A stretch of 64,000 bases of DNA from Anaerofustis sp. Lineage in GTDB: Bacteria > Bacillota > Clostridia > Eubacteriales > Anaerofustaceae. The stretch spans positions 40,547 to 104,546 of the forward strand of contig NZ_JAHZIA010000007.1 in the NCBI RefSeq assembly GCF_019420015.1. Direction: 5' to 3'. A program made the translations under genes and the position numbers. This document shows, piece after piece, positions 52,766-60,814 of the stretch (within the stretch, counting starts at the first letter, position 1; each line of letters starts with the position of its first letter). The notes under the pieces are model-generated. The model was not told the origin of the DNA, made no database searches, and saw only the letters and a program-made list of their open reading frames with translations.

Positions 52766-53335
52766 TCAAGAAATATTATATTTGTTCAATATTTCTATGG
52801 ATACTTTATAGCGGCTTATTCTTTTATTCATTGCTTTTTTTTCTATATACTTATGAGCTTCATCTTCGTTGAAATGTTCTTTTTCCATTAAAATCAATTT
52901 AGCTCTGTCAACGGTTTTAATTTCTTCTATCTTGCCTCTAAGCTTTTCATTTTCTTTTTTTAAATTTAAAAGTCTGTTTTTAATAGCCATTTGCATTTTA
53001 AATGCCTGATAAAACATTTGTTTAATTATGGGTTTTTGAAGTACAAAAACTCCCGCAAATTCAACGTCCGCACTTATTTCATCAACAATTTCGTTCTTTA
53101 CCATTAAAATCGTACCTATATTGAGTCTTGCAAAATCTAAACTAAGCTGGGTTCCTGTTTCTTCCTTGAGAGGTGAGTTGATAATGGCAATACCCACTTC
53201 ATTGTTTGCTGCATATCTTCTGGCTTTTGAAGCGGAAGATGTTGTGATTATTTGAATGTTGTGGTATTCTTTTAAAAGTTGACACAAAGTATCTTTTGCT
53301 TTTTCGTTATATGAAACTATCAATACCTTATCCAA
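52766..53335 (-). CDS. ANTAR-domain RNA-binding regulator (NitR/AmiR type) with degenerate receiver
   Basis: Antitermination regulator of 189 residues: receiver-like fold (1-120), a coiled-coil linker (about 120-138) and a C-terminal ANTAR domain (TVDRAKLILMEKEHFNEDEAHKYIEKKAMNKRISRYKV in parts) with the conserved A, E-A and R positions. The receiver lacks the acidic pair after strand 1 (VLIVSYNEKA) and has Asn where the phosphorylated Asp belongs (AIINSPL), though the KP motif is kept (LQKPI). So it is probably not controlled by phosphorylation. Last gene of the glutamate synthase/GSI operon, 28 bp after glnA. Its likely targets are the three leader hairpins at 58.2-60.8 kb. Confidence 0.88.
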   Translation of the reverse strand: MDKVLIVSYNEKAKDTLCQLLKEYHNIQIITTSSASKARRYAANNEVGIAIINSPLKEETGTQLSLDFARLNIGTILMVKNEIVDEISADVEFAGVFVLQKPIIKQMFYQAFKMQMAIKNRLLNLKKENEKLRGKIEEIKTVDRAKLILMEKEHFNEDEAHKYIEKKAMNKRISRYKVSIEILNKYNIS

Positions 53336-53363
53336 ATAATCACCTCCTGTTATAAATATATTT

Positions 53364-54659
53364 TTATTCGGTTAAAAAATATTTAAGTTCCTGAATGTCT
53401 TCATCTATTTGTAAATCCTGTTTTCTTTTATTTACGAAGTTATATACAAGATTTTCTCCCAGGCATTCTTTTACAAATGTACTGTTTTCAAATACTGCGA
53501 GTGCAAGATTAAAAGTGTCTGCAAGCATATCAAAATTATCTGAGTTTGAATCTTGTGTAAAATATTTTAAATGTGCGTTTTTGTTTAATTGTTCTTTTTT
53601 TCTTATTCCCTCCAGCCCTGCATTTATTACAAGCGCAAATGCCAAGTATGGATTTGCTGTAGGGTCTAAACTTCTTAGGGTTATTTTACTCCTGTTTTCG
53701 ATATAATCCGTTATTTTTATAAGCGTATCGGGATTTTTCTTTGACCAGGTAATTGATTTGGGAGCATAGAATTCACCGAATCTTTTATATGAATTTCTTG
53801 TTGGGTTTAACATTGCGGTTATTTCCTTGATTCTGTTCATAATACCGGACACAAAATATTTGGCATCTTCGGATTGTTCAAATCCGTTTGATAATATATT
53901 TTCATTATTTTTGAATAAAAGCAAATTAAGGTGAAGCCCACTGCCTGACAGTTCTTTTAAAGGTTTCGGCATGAACGTTGCATATCCTCCGTTTTTGTTT
54001 GCTATCGCTTTTACAATCCATTTAAATGTAACAAATTCATCTGCGGCGAGCAAAGCCTCGGAGTTTGTGAATATGATTCTATTTTGTCCCGGAGCTCTTT
54101 CATGGTGAGAGCTTATTGGAGCTATTCCCATTTCTTCGAGTGTAAGGCAAATTTCTCTTCTTATGTTTTCTCCTTTATCTAGCGGAGAAACATCAAAGTA
54201 TCCTGCTTCGTCATAAGGTATTAAAGTAGGCTGTCCTTCGTCATCTGTTTTGAATATATAAAACTCGCACTCTGTTCCTATTTTTATCGTATATCCCATT
54301 TTTTTTGCCTTGTTTACTGCTTTCGTGAGTAGATGTCTTGAATCACTTTCAAAATTTTCTCCGTTTGGATATTTTACATCACAAAAAAATCTGGCGACTC
54401 TGCCTTCGGAAGGTCTCCAAGGAAGAATTGACAAAGTTGTAGGGTCCGGAAATAAAAGCAATGTATTGTTTTTTTCATTTGCAAATCCGTCTATTGCAAA
54501 TCCGTCAAAAGCTATTCCGTGTTCAAAGGCATTTTTTAGTTCGTCAGACATTATTGCAATGTTTTTTTGAATGCCAAATACATCGCAAAAAGCAAGTCTT
54601 ATGAATTTAATGTCATTTTCATTTACGAAATTGATTACCTCTTTTGTAGTATTATTCAT
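53364..54659 (-). CDS. glnA: Glutamine synthetase type I (GSI-alpha)
   Basis: ATP-dependent synthesis of glutamine from glutamate and ammonia; dodecamer. The 431 residues show FIRLAFCDVFGIQKNIAI, DGSSI-like AFDGFAIDG, IGTECEFYIF, HHERAPGQNRI, GSGLHLNL and the C-terminal NPYLAFALVINAGLEG. The adenylylation-site Tyr region of GSI-beta is absent, and the length fits feedback-regulated GSI-alpha. It lies between the GXGXG subunit gene (8-bp gap) and the ANTAR gene. The window has a second, type III enzyme at 58.6 kb. Confidence 0.95.
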   Translation of the reverse strand: MNNTTKEVINFVNENDIKFIRLAFCDVFGIQKNIAIMSDELKNAFEHGIAFDGFAIDGFANEKNNTLLLFPDPTTLSILPWRPSEGRVARFFCDVKYPNGENFESDSRHLLTKAVNKAKKMGYTIKIGTECEFYIFKTDDEGQPTLIPYDEAGYFDVSPLDKGENIRREICLTLEEMGIAPISSHHERAPGQNRIIFTNSEALLAADEFVTFKWIVKAIANKNGGYATFMPKPLKELSGSGLHLNLLLFKNNENILSNGFEQSEDAKYFVSGIMNRIKEITAMLNPTRNSYKRFGEFYAPKSITWSKKNPDTLIKITDYIENRSKITLRSLDPTANPYLAFALVINAGLEGIRKKEQLNKNAHLKYFTQDSNSDNFDMLADTFNLALAVFENSTFVKECLGENLVYNFVNKRKQDLQIDEDIQELKYFLTE

Positions 54660-54667
54660 ATACCCTC

Positions 54668-55405
54668 CTAATGATTAGTATATAATTGTTTATATGGACT
54701 TTTTGTGTTTGCTACTATAACATAATAGTTATCGTTGATTATTTTATTATAATCTTTATTAAAATAGTTACAATATTTTTTTATATTTTTTTCTATATCT
54801 TTTATATCCGAATTATCAGCTTTTCTAATAATTAATTTTTCTTCATTTACTTGAGGCGGATTAGTTGTTCTTAAATAGATTTTTCCTCCGTGCATACCTG
54901 TGGCAAAAAAAGAGCCTATTGGAATTGATGTGTTTTCATAACCTATACCTAAAACTATTATATTTCCTCCCGCTTGATACTCCCCGAGGAAAGAACCTGT
55001 TTTTCCTCCTATTACTATAGTAGGTTTTTTATCGTTATAAGCTTTCATATGTATGCCAGCTCTGTATCCTACGTTTTTTTCAACGTATATACTTCCACCT
55101 CGCATGGCATATCCTGTAGCATCTCCGCTTGAACCGTGTATTATTATTTCTCCGTCATTCATAGTATCACCGGTAGCATCCTGAGCATTTTCGTGTAATG
55201 TTAATATAGCTCCGTTTAAATAAGCCCCAAGAGCATTTCCGGCAATACCGTTTATTATAATATTTATTTTAGAAAATGCTGCGCCTATAAATCGCTGACC
55301 CATAACATTATTTAATATTATTTCATTGTCTTTTAAAGCACATATTTTTATTTTTTGATTAATTTCTCTATGGGATAATCCATTTACATTAATTATCATA
55401 TTCAT
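54668..55405 (-). CDS. Glutamate synthase GXGXG-domain subunit
   Basis: Separate polypeptide that corresponds to the C-terminal beta-helix (GXGXG) domain of glutamate synthase large subunits. The 245 residues contain repeated G-x-x-x-G-x-x-x-x-G turns (FIGAAFSKINIIINGIAGNALGAYL, GDTMNDGEIIIHGSSGDATGYAMRGGSIYV, GGKTGSFLGEYQAGGNIIVLG, quoted in part). The last 50 residues are charged and do not match the domain. It lies 210 bp downstream of the FMN subunit gene, a gap that holds a long inverted repeat, and 8 bp before glnA. Confidence 0.88.
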   Translation of the reverse strand: MNMIINVNGLSHREINQKIKICALKDNEIILNNVMGQRFIGAAFSKINIIINGIAGNALGAYLNGAILTLHENAQDATGDTMNDGEIIIHGSSGDATGYAMRGGSIYVEKNVGYRAGIHMKAYNDKKPTIVIGGKTGSFLGEYQAGGNIIVLGIGYENTSIPIGSFFATGMHGGKIYLRTTNPPQVNEEKLIIRKADNSDIKDIEKNIKKYCNYFNKDYNKIINDNYYVIVANTKSPYKQLYTNH

Positions 55406-55430
55406 CCTCCTCAGAGATATTTTTATTTTC

Positions 55431-55538
55431 TATTAAAGACAAAAGAAGAGTATATTTGTTAGATTTTATGGGGATGTCTTCTTAAATATTAAGGGGTATT
55501 TAAAATTTTATTAGGTACTCTTTCATTTGTCTTTAATA
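55431..55538. repeat. Long inverted repeat between two glutamate synthase genes
   Basis: Arms TATTAAAGACAAAAGAAGAG (55431 onward, to 55452) and the near-complement at 55516-55538 with a few mismatches in the middle, around a 63-base loop. It is in the 210-bp intercistronic gap of the operon. There is no clean T-run, so RNA processing, stability or partial termination are all possible. Confidence 0.5.
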
Positions 55539-55615
55539 AATTTATATAAAATCATTTACCTATATAACGTTTTATTGTTTATTTATAGATAAGATGATTT
55601 TTGGCTAGTTATTAT

Positions 55616-57121
55616 TTATTCTCCCGCATGTTTAATTCCCAGTATTTCTAATTCTTTTTGATTTAAACCTATACCTCTTAACATTAGTCTGTTTCCTTTT
55701 AATGCTTCGATGGCATTTATTCCCATACCTCCCATCATCTCCTTTATTTCATGATTCCACGCAGTTACTAAATTTACAATTCTTTTATATCCGATTTCAG
55801 GATCTAATCTTTTTACAAGTTCTGGATTTTGTGTTGCAATACCCCAATTACATTTTCCTTCATGGCAGGTTCTGCATAAATGGCATCCAAGAGCTATTAA
55901 TGCAGCTGTTGCAATATACACGGCATCGGCACCCAGTGCGATTGCTTTTACAACATCCGCACTACTTCGTATGCTTCCTCCCGCAATTAAAGATACATTA
56001 TCTCTTATTCCTTCATTTCTAAGTCTTGTATCCACACTGGCAAGGGCAAGTTCTATAGGAATACCAACATTATCCCTTATTCTTGTAGGTGCTGCTCCGG
56101 TACCGCCTCTGAATCCGTCTATGGCAATTATATCAGCTCCGCTTCTTGCAATTCCGCTTGCAATAGCTGCAACATTATGTACCGCAGCTACTTTGACTAT
56201 TATAGGTTTTTTATAATTTGTAGCTTCTTTTAAAGAAAATACCAGCTGTCTTAAATCTTCAATTGAATATATATCATGATGGGGAGCAGGACTTATGGCA
56301 TCACTTCCCTCGGGTATCATTCTTGTTTTTGAAATGTCCGGTCCTATTTTTTCACCTGGCAAATGACCTCCTATGCCAGGCTTTGCACCTTGTCCTATTT
56401 TTATTTCTATTGCAGCACCGGTATCCAAGTATTCTTTGTGTACACCAAATCTTCCGGATGCAACTTGTACAATGGTATTTTTTCCGTATTTGTAAAAATC
56501 TTTATGAAGCCCACCTTCACCTGTATTATACATTATACCAAGTTCTTCTGCTGCTCTGGCTAAGCTTTCATGGGCATTATAGCTTATTGAGCCATAAGAC
56601 ATTGCGGAAAACATAATGGGAATATCGAGGTTTATTTGAGGTTTTATTTCTGGAATGATATCTCCGTTATTATTTCTTTTTATTTTGATTTTTTTACTTC
56701 CCAAACTTACTTTTGTTTCCATGGGTTCTCTTAAGGGATCTATGGAAGGATTGGTTACTTGCGAAGCATTTATCAATATTTTATCAAAATAATTGGGGTA
56801 TTTTTTAGGGTTTCCCATTGAAGAAAGGAGAACCCCGCCATACTCTGCTTGTCTGTATATATTTTCTATGTTGTCGCTATTCCAATTTGAATGTGTTTTG
56901 AATGTATGTGTACTTTTTATTATTTTAAGTGCATTTGTCGGGCATGTTGCTACGCATCTATGACAATTAACACAATTTACTTCATTTACCATCATTTTTT
57001 TGTTTTTTTCATCAAAAAAATGAACTTTATTTGCACATTGTTTTGCGCATATTTTGCAATTTATACATCTATCGTTATTTCTTATAATTTCAAATTGAGG
57101 ATGAATATAATTAATTTGCAT
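55616..57121 (-). CDS. Glutamate synthase FMN-domain subunit with two 4Fe-4S clusters
   Basis: Synthase part of glutamate synthase (archaeal-type split enzyme), 501 residues. Two ferredoxin-type cysteine sets occur at residues 19-29 (C19, C22, C25, C29) and 50-60 (C50, C53, C56, C60). The FMN-binding TIM barrel follows (SAMSYGSISYNAHESLARAAEELG; GQGAKPGIGGHLPGEKI; GFRGGTGAAPTRIRDNVG), and a CHLCRTCHEGKC cluster near residue 415 probably holds the 3Fe-4S centre. It needs ammonia from the amidotransferase subunit encoded just upstream. No gltD-type small subunit gene is in the window, so ferredoxin may be the donor. Confidence 0.92.
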   Translation of the reverse strand: MQINYIHPQFEIIRNNDRCINCKICAKQCANKVHFFDEKNKKMMVNEVNCVNCHRCVATCPTNALKIIKSTHTFKTHSNWNSDNIENIYRQAEYGGVLLSSMGNPKKYPNYFDKILINASQVTNPSIDPLREPMETKVSLGSKKIKIKRNNNGDIIPEIKPQINLDIPIMFSAMSYGSISYNAHESLARAAEELGIMYNTGEGGLHKDFYKYGKNTIVQVASGRFGVHKEYLDTGAAIEIKIGQGAKPGIGGHLPGEKIGPDISKTRMIPEGSDAISPAPHHDIYSIEDLRQLVFSLKEATNYKKPIIVKVAAVHNVAAIASGIARSGADIIAIDGFRGGTGAAPTRIRDNVGIPIELALASVDTRLRNEGIRDNVSLIAGGSIRSSADVVKAIALGADAVYIATAALIALGCHLCRTCHEGKCNWGIATQNPELVKRLDPEIGYKRIVNLVTAWNHEIKEMMGGMGINAIEALKGNRLMLRGIGLNQKELEILGIKHAGE

Positions 57122-57122
57122 G

Positions 57123-58229
57123 TTATTCTATCTCCTTATTTAGTTTTACTATTATTGCTTCGCCTCCACCTGGAGAGAAAATATCATCAACATTTTTTTC
57201 TATTATTTTTATTGCACTTTCTTCACTGGCTATATATACTGTTTCGTCTTTTTTAGCAACAACCATTGAACGAAGTTTTAATCTGTCGTTAAGAGCCATA
57301 AGCCCTCCGTTAAAACCCAAGATTATAGAAAAAGGTCCTGTTATTAACATATTAGAAAAGACTGTTCTCAAATAAGTTAAACGTTCCTTTTCTTTTGTTT
57401 CTTTTTCTTTTATGGTTTCCCAGAAAGGTGCTGCAACAATTTCTGCTGCTTCTTTTAAAGTTAGTTTGTTTTTTCTAAGTAAATAGTCCATCATATATGT
57501 AATTACTTCTGTATCTGTTAGAAGATTACATTTATATCCAAACATTTCAATATATCTTCTGTTTGCATCGTAAGAAGAAATTTCGCCGTTATGTACGATA
57601 GAGTAATCTAGTAAACTGAAAGGATGGGCGCCTCCCCACCATCCGGGAGTATTTGTGGGATATCTTCCGTGTGCCGTCCAAGAATATGCTTTGTATTCAT
57701 CTAGCTTATAAAATTCTCCCACATCTTCGGGGTAACCTACTGCTTTGAAAGAACCCATATTTTTCCCGCATGAAAAAACATAAGAACCATTCATATTTGT
57801 GTTTATGTTCATAACACATTCAACTACAAATTCTTTTTCGTCAAGTTGAGAAGCTTTTAATTTCGATTCTTTTGGCAATACAAAATATCTATATATTAAA
57901 GGTTCGTTTATAATTTTATCGATTTTTCTTGTAGGAATAATTCCTTGCTCGATAATATCAAAATGAGTATCTAAAAAAGCTTCACATTCTTTTCTTACAA
58001 TATTGTCATCATAAAAAACATGAAAAGCATAATAGTCTTTATATTCGGGATATATGCCGTAAGCGGCAAACCCTCCTCCAAGTCCGTTGCTTCTTTCGTG
58101 CATCACTTCAATTGATGTTATTATCTCTCTTCCGTCGGTTCTTTTTCCATCTTTGTGAAAAATACCGCTTATGGCACATCCTGAAGGTATTCTTACATTT
58201 CCTTCTTTATATCTTTCATCACATATCAT
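57123..58229 (-). CDS. Glutamate synthase amidotransferase subunit (class II)
   Basis: Ntn-type glutamine amidotransferase polypeptide that supplies ammonia to the synthase subunit. The catalytic cysteine is Cys18 in RIPSGCAISGIF, so a 17-residue propeptide must be removed. Further motifs are RSNGLGGGFAAYG, HGRYPTNTPGWWGGAHPF and SIVHNGEISSYD. The ATG at 58229 is chosen, giving 368 residues, because GGGGGTG stands 7 nt before it; a longer in-frame reading from 58295 would start inside the attenuator hairpin. It is the first gene of the operon and overlaps the next by nearly nothing (1-bp gap). Confidence 0.9.
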   Translation of the reverse strand: MICDERYKEGNVRIPSGCAISGIFHKDGKRTDGREIITSIEVMHERSNGLGGGFAAYGIYPEYKDYYAFHVFYDDNIVRKECEAFLDTHFDIIEQGIIPTRKIDKIINEPLIYRYFVLPKESKLKASQLDEKEFVVECVMNINTNMNGSYVFSCGKNMGSFKAVGYPEDVGEFYKLDEYKAYSWTAHGRYPTNTPGWWGGAHPFSLLDYSIVHNGEISSYDANRRYIEMFGYKCNLLTDTEVITYMMDYLLRKNKLTLKEAAEIVAAPFWETIKEKETKEKERLTYLRTVFSNMLITGPFSIILGFNGGLMALNDRLKLRSMVVAKKDETVYIASEESAIKIIEKNVDDIFSPGGGEAIIVKLNKEIE

Positions 58230-58241
58230 TTCTACACCCCC

Positions 58242-58300
58242 AAAAAATAAAGCGCCCAATAAGCACATAAAAATAAAGTACTTATTGGACGCCATTGTCC
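58242..58300 (-). promoter_or_regulatory. ANTAR-type attenuator of the glutamate synthase operon
   Basis: On the minus strand: hairpin GGAC-AATGGC-GTCC (58300-58287, six-base loop with A1 and G4), then a terminator whose left arm starts in that loop (GGCGTCCAATAAG) and pairs with CTTATTGGGCGC, ending in a U-rich run (58251-58242). The two structures exclude each other. The promoter TTGCAT (58351-58346) and TATACT (58328-58323), 17-bp spacer, starts the RNA just before the hairpin. Confidence 0.82.
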
Positions 58301-58409
58301 TTAATATTTAGTTAGTGGTATAAGTATAAACTCAAAATTATAAAAATGCAAGAGAAATTTATATTTTTTTTGAATTTTCTAAAAATTTAAAAAATTTCAA
58401 AAAAAATGC

Positions 58410-58438
58410 TTGACAAAAATAAAACCTCGTAGTAAAAT
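58410..58438 (+). promoter_or_regulatory. glnN promoter
   Basis: TTGACA at 58410-58415 and TAAAAT at 58433-58438 with a 17-bp spacer; transcription would begin just before the attenuator. Confidence 0.75.
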
Positions 58439-58448
58439 CCACTCATAC

Positions 58449-58490
58449 ACAGCAAAGGCGCTGTAAGCAAAATGCTTACGGTGCCTTTTT
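58449..58490 (+). promoter_or_regulatory. ANTAR-type attenuator of glnN
   Basis: Hairpin ACAGC-AAAGGC-GCTGT (58449-58464) overlaps a 14-bp terminator stem AAGGCGCTGTAAGC / GCTTACGGTGCCTT (58455-58487, loop AAAAT, two G-T pairs) with a T-run. Same loop and same overlap as the leaders of the glutamate synthase operon and amt. From 58491 to 58644 (about 150 bp) to the start codon I see no further structure or gene. Confidence 0.85.
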
Positions 58491-58644
58491 GCTTACTTAA
58501 TACAAGTTTACTTTTAGATTTATTTATATAATTTGTAGATTCAGCTTTAATTTATAGTAGAAAGATAAAGAAAAATTTTGTATAATTAATCTATATGTAA
58601 AAGTATTAAGAATGATAAAAAACATATGAAAGGATGTATATATT

Positions 58645-60729
58645 ATGAGCGCAATACCTGAGTTCTTTGGTTGTAAAGTTTTCAATGATACTACAATGAA
58701 AGAAAAATTACCTAAAGATACATATAACAAATTAAAGAAGACTATTGAAGAAGGCAAAAAATTAGATATAAGCATTGCAAATGCAGTAGCCCATGCAATG
58801 AAAGAGTGGGCTCTTGAAAATGGTTGTACACATTATACTCACTGGTTCCAACCAATGACAAGTTTAACAGCAGAAAAACATGATGCTTTTATAGTTCCTG
58901 ACGGAGATAACGTTGTACTTAGATTATCAGGTAAAGAATTATTACAAGCAGAACCTGATGCTTCATCTTTTCCATCAGGAGGACTTAGAGCAACAAATGA
59001 AGCGAGAGGATATACAGTTTGGGATCCTACAAGTTATGCTTTTATTAAAGATAATACTTTATGTATTCCTGCAATTTTCTGTTCTTATAACGGTGAAGTT
59101 CTTGATAAAAAAGCTCCGCTTCTTAAATCTATTGAAGCAATCAGTAATCAAACAAAAAGATTATTAAAACTTCTTGGAAAAGAATGCAGTGGTGCTGATA
59201 CTTCAGTTGGAGCAGAACAAGAATACTTTATTATCTCAGAAGAAATGTATAAGAAAAGACCTGACCTTATTTATACGGGAAGAACATTATTTGGTTCACC
59301 TTCTCCTAAAGGTCAAGAACTTGATGATCATTATTTTGGTTCAATAAAAGCAAAAATCTTAGAATATATGGAAGACTTGGATAAGAGTCTTTGGGAATTT
59401 GGTATTACTGCGAAGACAAGACATAACGAAGTAGCTCCTGCACAACATGAACTTGCGCCTGTTTATTCATCAACTAATACAGCAACAGACCAAAATCAAA
59501 TTATGATGGAAATGATGAAAAAAATTGCAAGAAAACATGGACTTGTTTGTTTGTTGCATGAAAAACCATTCGAGGGTATAAATGGAAGTGGTAAACATAA
59601 TAACTGGTCTATCACAACAAAAGAGGGGGAAAACTTACTTTCTCCTGGATACGACCCTAAACAAAATATGCAGTTTTTGCTTGTTCTTGCCGCTGTAGTA
59701 AAAGCTGTAGATGAACATCAAGATTTACTTAGAATTTCAGTAGCAACAGCAGGCAACGACCACAGACTCGGTGCAAACGAAGCTCCTCCTGCAATTATCT
59801 CTATATTCCTTGGGGATGATTTAAAAGGTGTTGTTGATGCAATTATTTCAGATAATGATTATAAGAGCGAAGGAAAAACAAAGTTTTCTCTTGGAGCAAC
59901 TGTTCTTCCTGACTTAACAAAAGATACAACGGACAGAAACAGAACATCACCTTTTGCTTTTACAGGAAATAAATTTGAATTTAGAATGGTAGGTTCTAAA
60001 GACTCAGTTGCTTGTCCTAATATGATTTTAAATACAATTGTTGCAGATGCATTTAGTGATTTCGCAGATAGATTGGAAAAAGATAATTCAGAAGAAGCAA
60101 TAAAAGCTTTAATTAAAGAAACATTTACCGCTCATCAAAGAATTATCTTCAACGGAGACGGATATTCTGATGAATGGGTAGAAGAAGCAGCTAAAAGAAA
60201 ACTTCTAAATTTAAGAACAAGTGCTGAAGCAATTCCTTATTATAGAAAAGAAGAAAATGTTAAGTTATTTGAAAAACATAAAGTTCTTTCAAAAGATGAA
60301 CTTGAAAGTAGAACAGAAGTATTGCTTGAAGACTATTCAAATGTTTTATCTATTGAAGCAAAAGCTACAATAGAAATGGCCAAAAATGCTATCTTACCTG
60401 CATGTATTACATATGTAAAAGAAGTTGCAGAAACACTTCAAGTAAAACAAACAGCTTGTCCAAGTGCAAACAACAAAGTAGAAGAAGATACTGTTGTAAA
60501 AGTAAGTGATTTGAATGCAAAATTATATGATGCAATCAGTGAATTACAAAAAGGTTTGAAAGAAGCCGAAAGTGTACAAAATGCAGAAAAACGAGCAATA
60601 ACCTTTAAAGAAAAAGTATTTGAAAATATGGAACATTTAAGAAAATATGCAGATGAACTTGAAACAATAGTGGATAAGAAATTCTGGCCGTATCCATCTT
60701 ATGGTGAAATTTTATTCAGCGTTCAATAA
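58645..60729 (+). CDS. glnN: Glutamine synthetase type III
   Basis: Large dodecameric glutamine synthetase (694 residues), distinct from GSI. Signature segments: FGCKVFNDTTMKEKLPKDTYNKLKKTI at the start, THYTHWFQPMTSLTAEKHDAF, FPSGGLRATNEARGYTVWDPTSYAF, GAEQEYFII, RHNEVAPAQHELAPVYSSTN and GNDHRLGANEAPPAIISIFLG (quoted in part). The C-terminal 100 residues are helical. AAAGGATG precedes the ATG. The gene is divergent from the glutamate synthase operon and followed after 85 bp by the amt-PII gene. Its leader carries a terminator that an RNA-binding protein must overcome. Confidence 0.96.
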   Translation: MSAIPEFFGCKVFNDTTMKEKLPKDTYNKLKKTIEEGKKLDISIANAVAHAMKEWALENGCTHYTHWFQPMTSLTAEKHDAFIVPDGDNVVLRLSGKELLQAEPDASSFPSGGLRATNEARGYTVWDPTSYAFIKDNTLCIPAIFCSYNGEVLDKKAPLLKSIEAISNQTKRLLKLLGKECSGADTSVGAEQEYFIISEEMYKKRPDLIYTGRTLFGSPSPKGQELDDHYFGSIKAKILEYMEDLDKSLWEFGITAKTRHNEVAPAQHELAPVYSSTNTATDQNQIMMEMMKKIARKHGLVCLLHEKPFEGINGSGKHNNWSITTKEGENLLSPGYDPKQNMQFLLVLAAVVKAVDEHQDLLRISVATAGNDHRLGANEAPPAIISIFLGDDLKGVVDAIISDNDYKSEGKTKFSLGATVLPDLTKDTTDRNRTSPFAFTGNKFEFRMVGSKDSVACPNMILNTIVADAFSDFADRLEKDNSEEAIKALIKETFTAHQRIIFNGDGYSDEWVEEAAKRKLLNLRTSAEAIPYYRKEENVKLFEKHKVLSKDELESRTEVLLEDYSNVLSIEAKATIEMAKNAILPACITYVKEVAETLQVKQTACPSANNKVEEDTVVKVSDLNAKLYDAISELQKGLKEAESVQNAEKRAITFKEKVFENMEHLRKYADELETIVDKKFWPYPSYGEILFSVQ

Positions 60730-60745
60730 AAAATAATAAATTTTG

Positions 60746-60786
60746 ACACAAAGGCGTGTATGTAATATTTACATATGCGCTTTTTT
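60746..60786 (+). promoter_or_regulatory. ANTAR-type attenuator between glnN and amt
   Basis: Hairpin ACAC-AAAGGC-GTGT (60746-60759) overlaps a terminator stem GGCGTGTATGTAA / TTACATATGCGCT (60753-60781, three-base loop, a few G-T pairs) with six T. It ends glnN transcription unless antiterminated, or controls read-through into amt. No separate amt promoter was seen. Confidence 0.85.
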
Positions 60787-60814
60787 ATTTATAAATTTTA
60801 GGAGGAAAAGAAAA

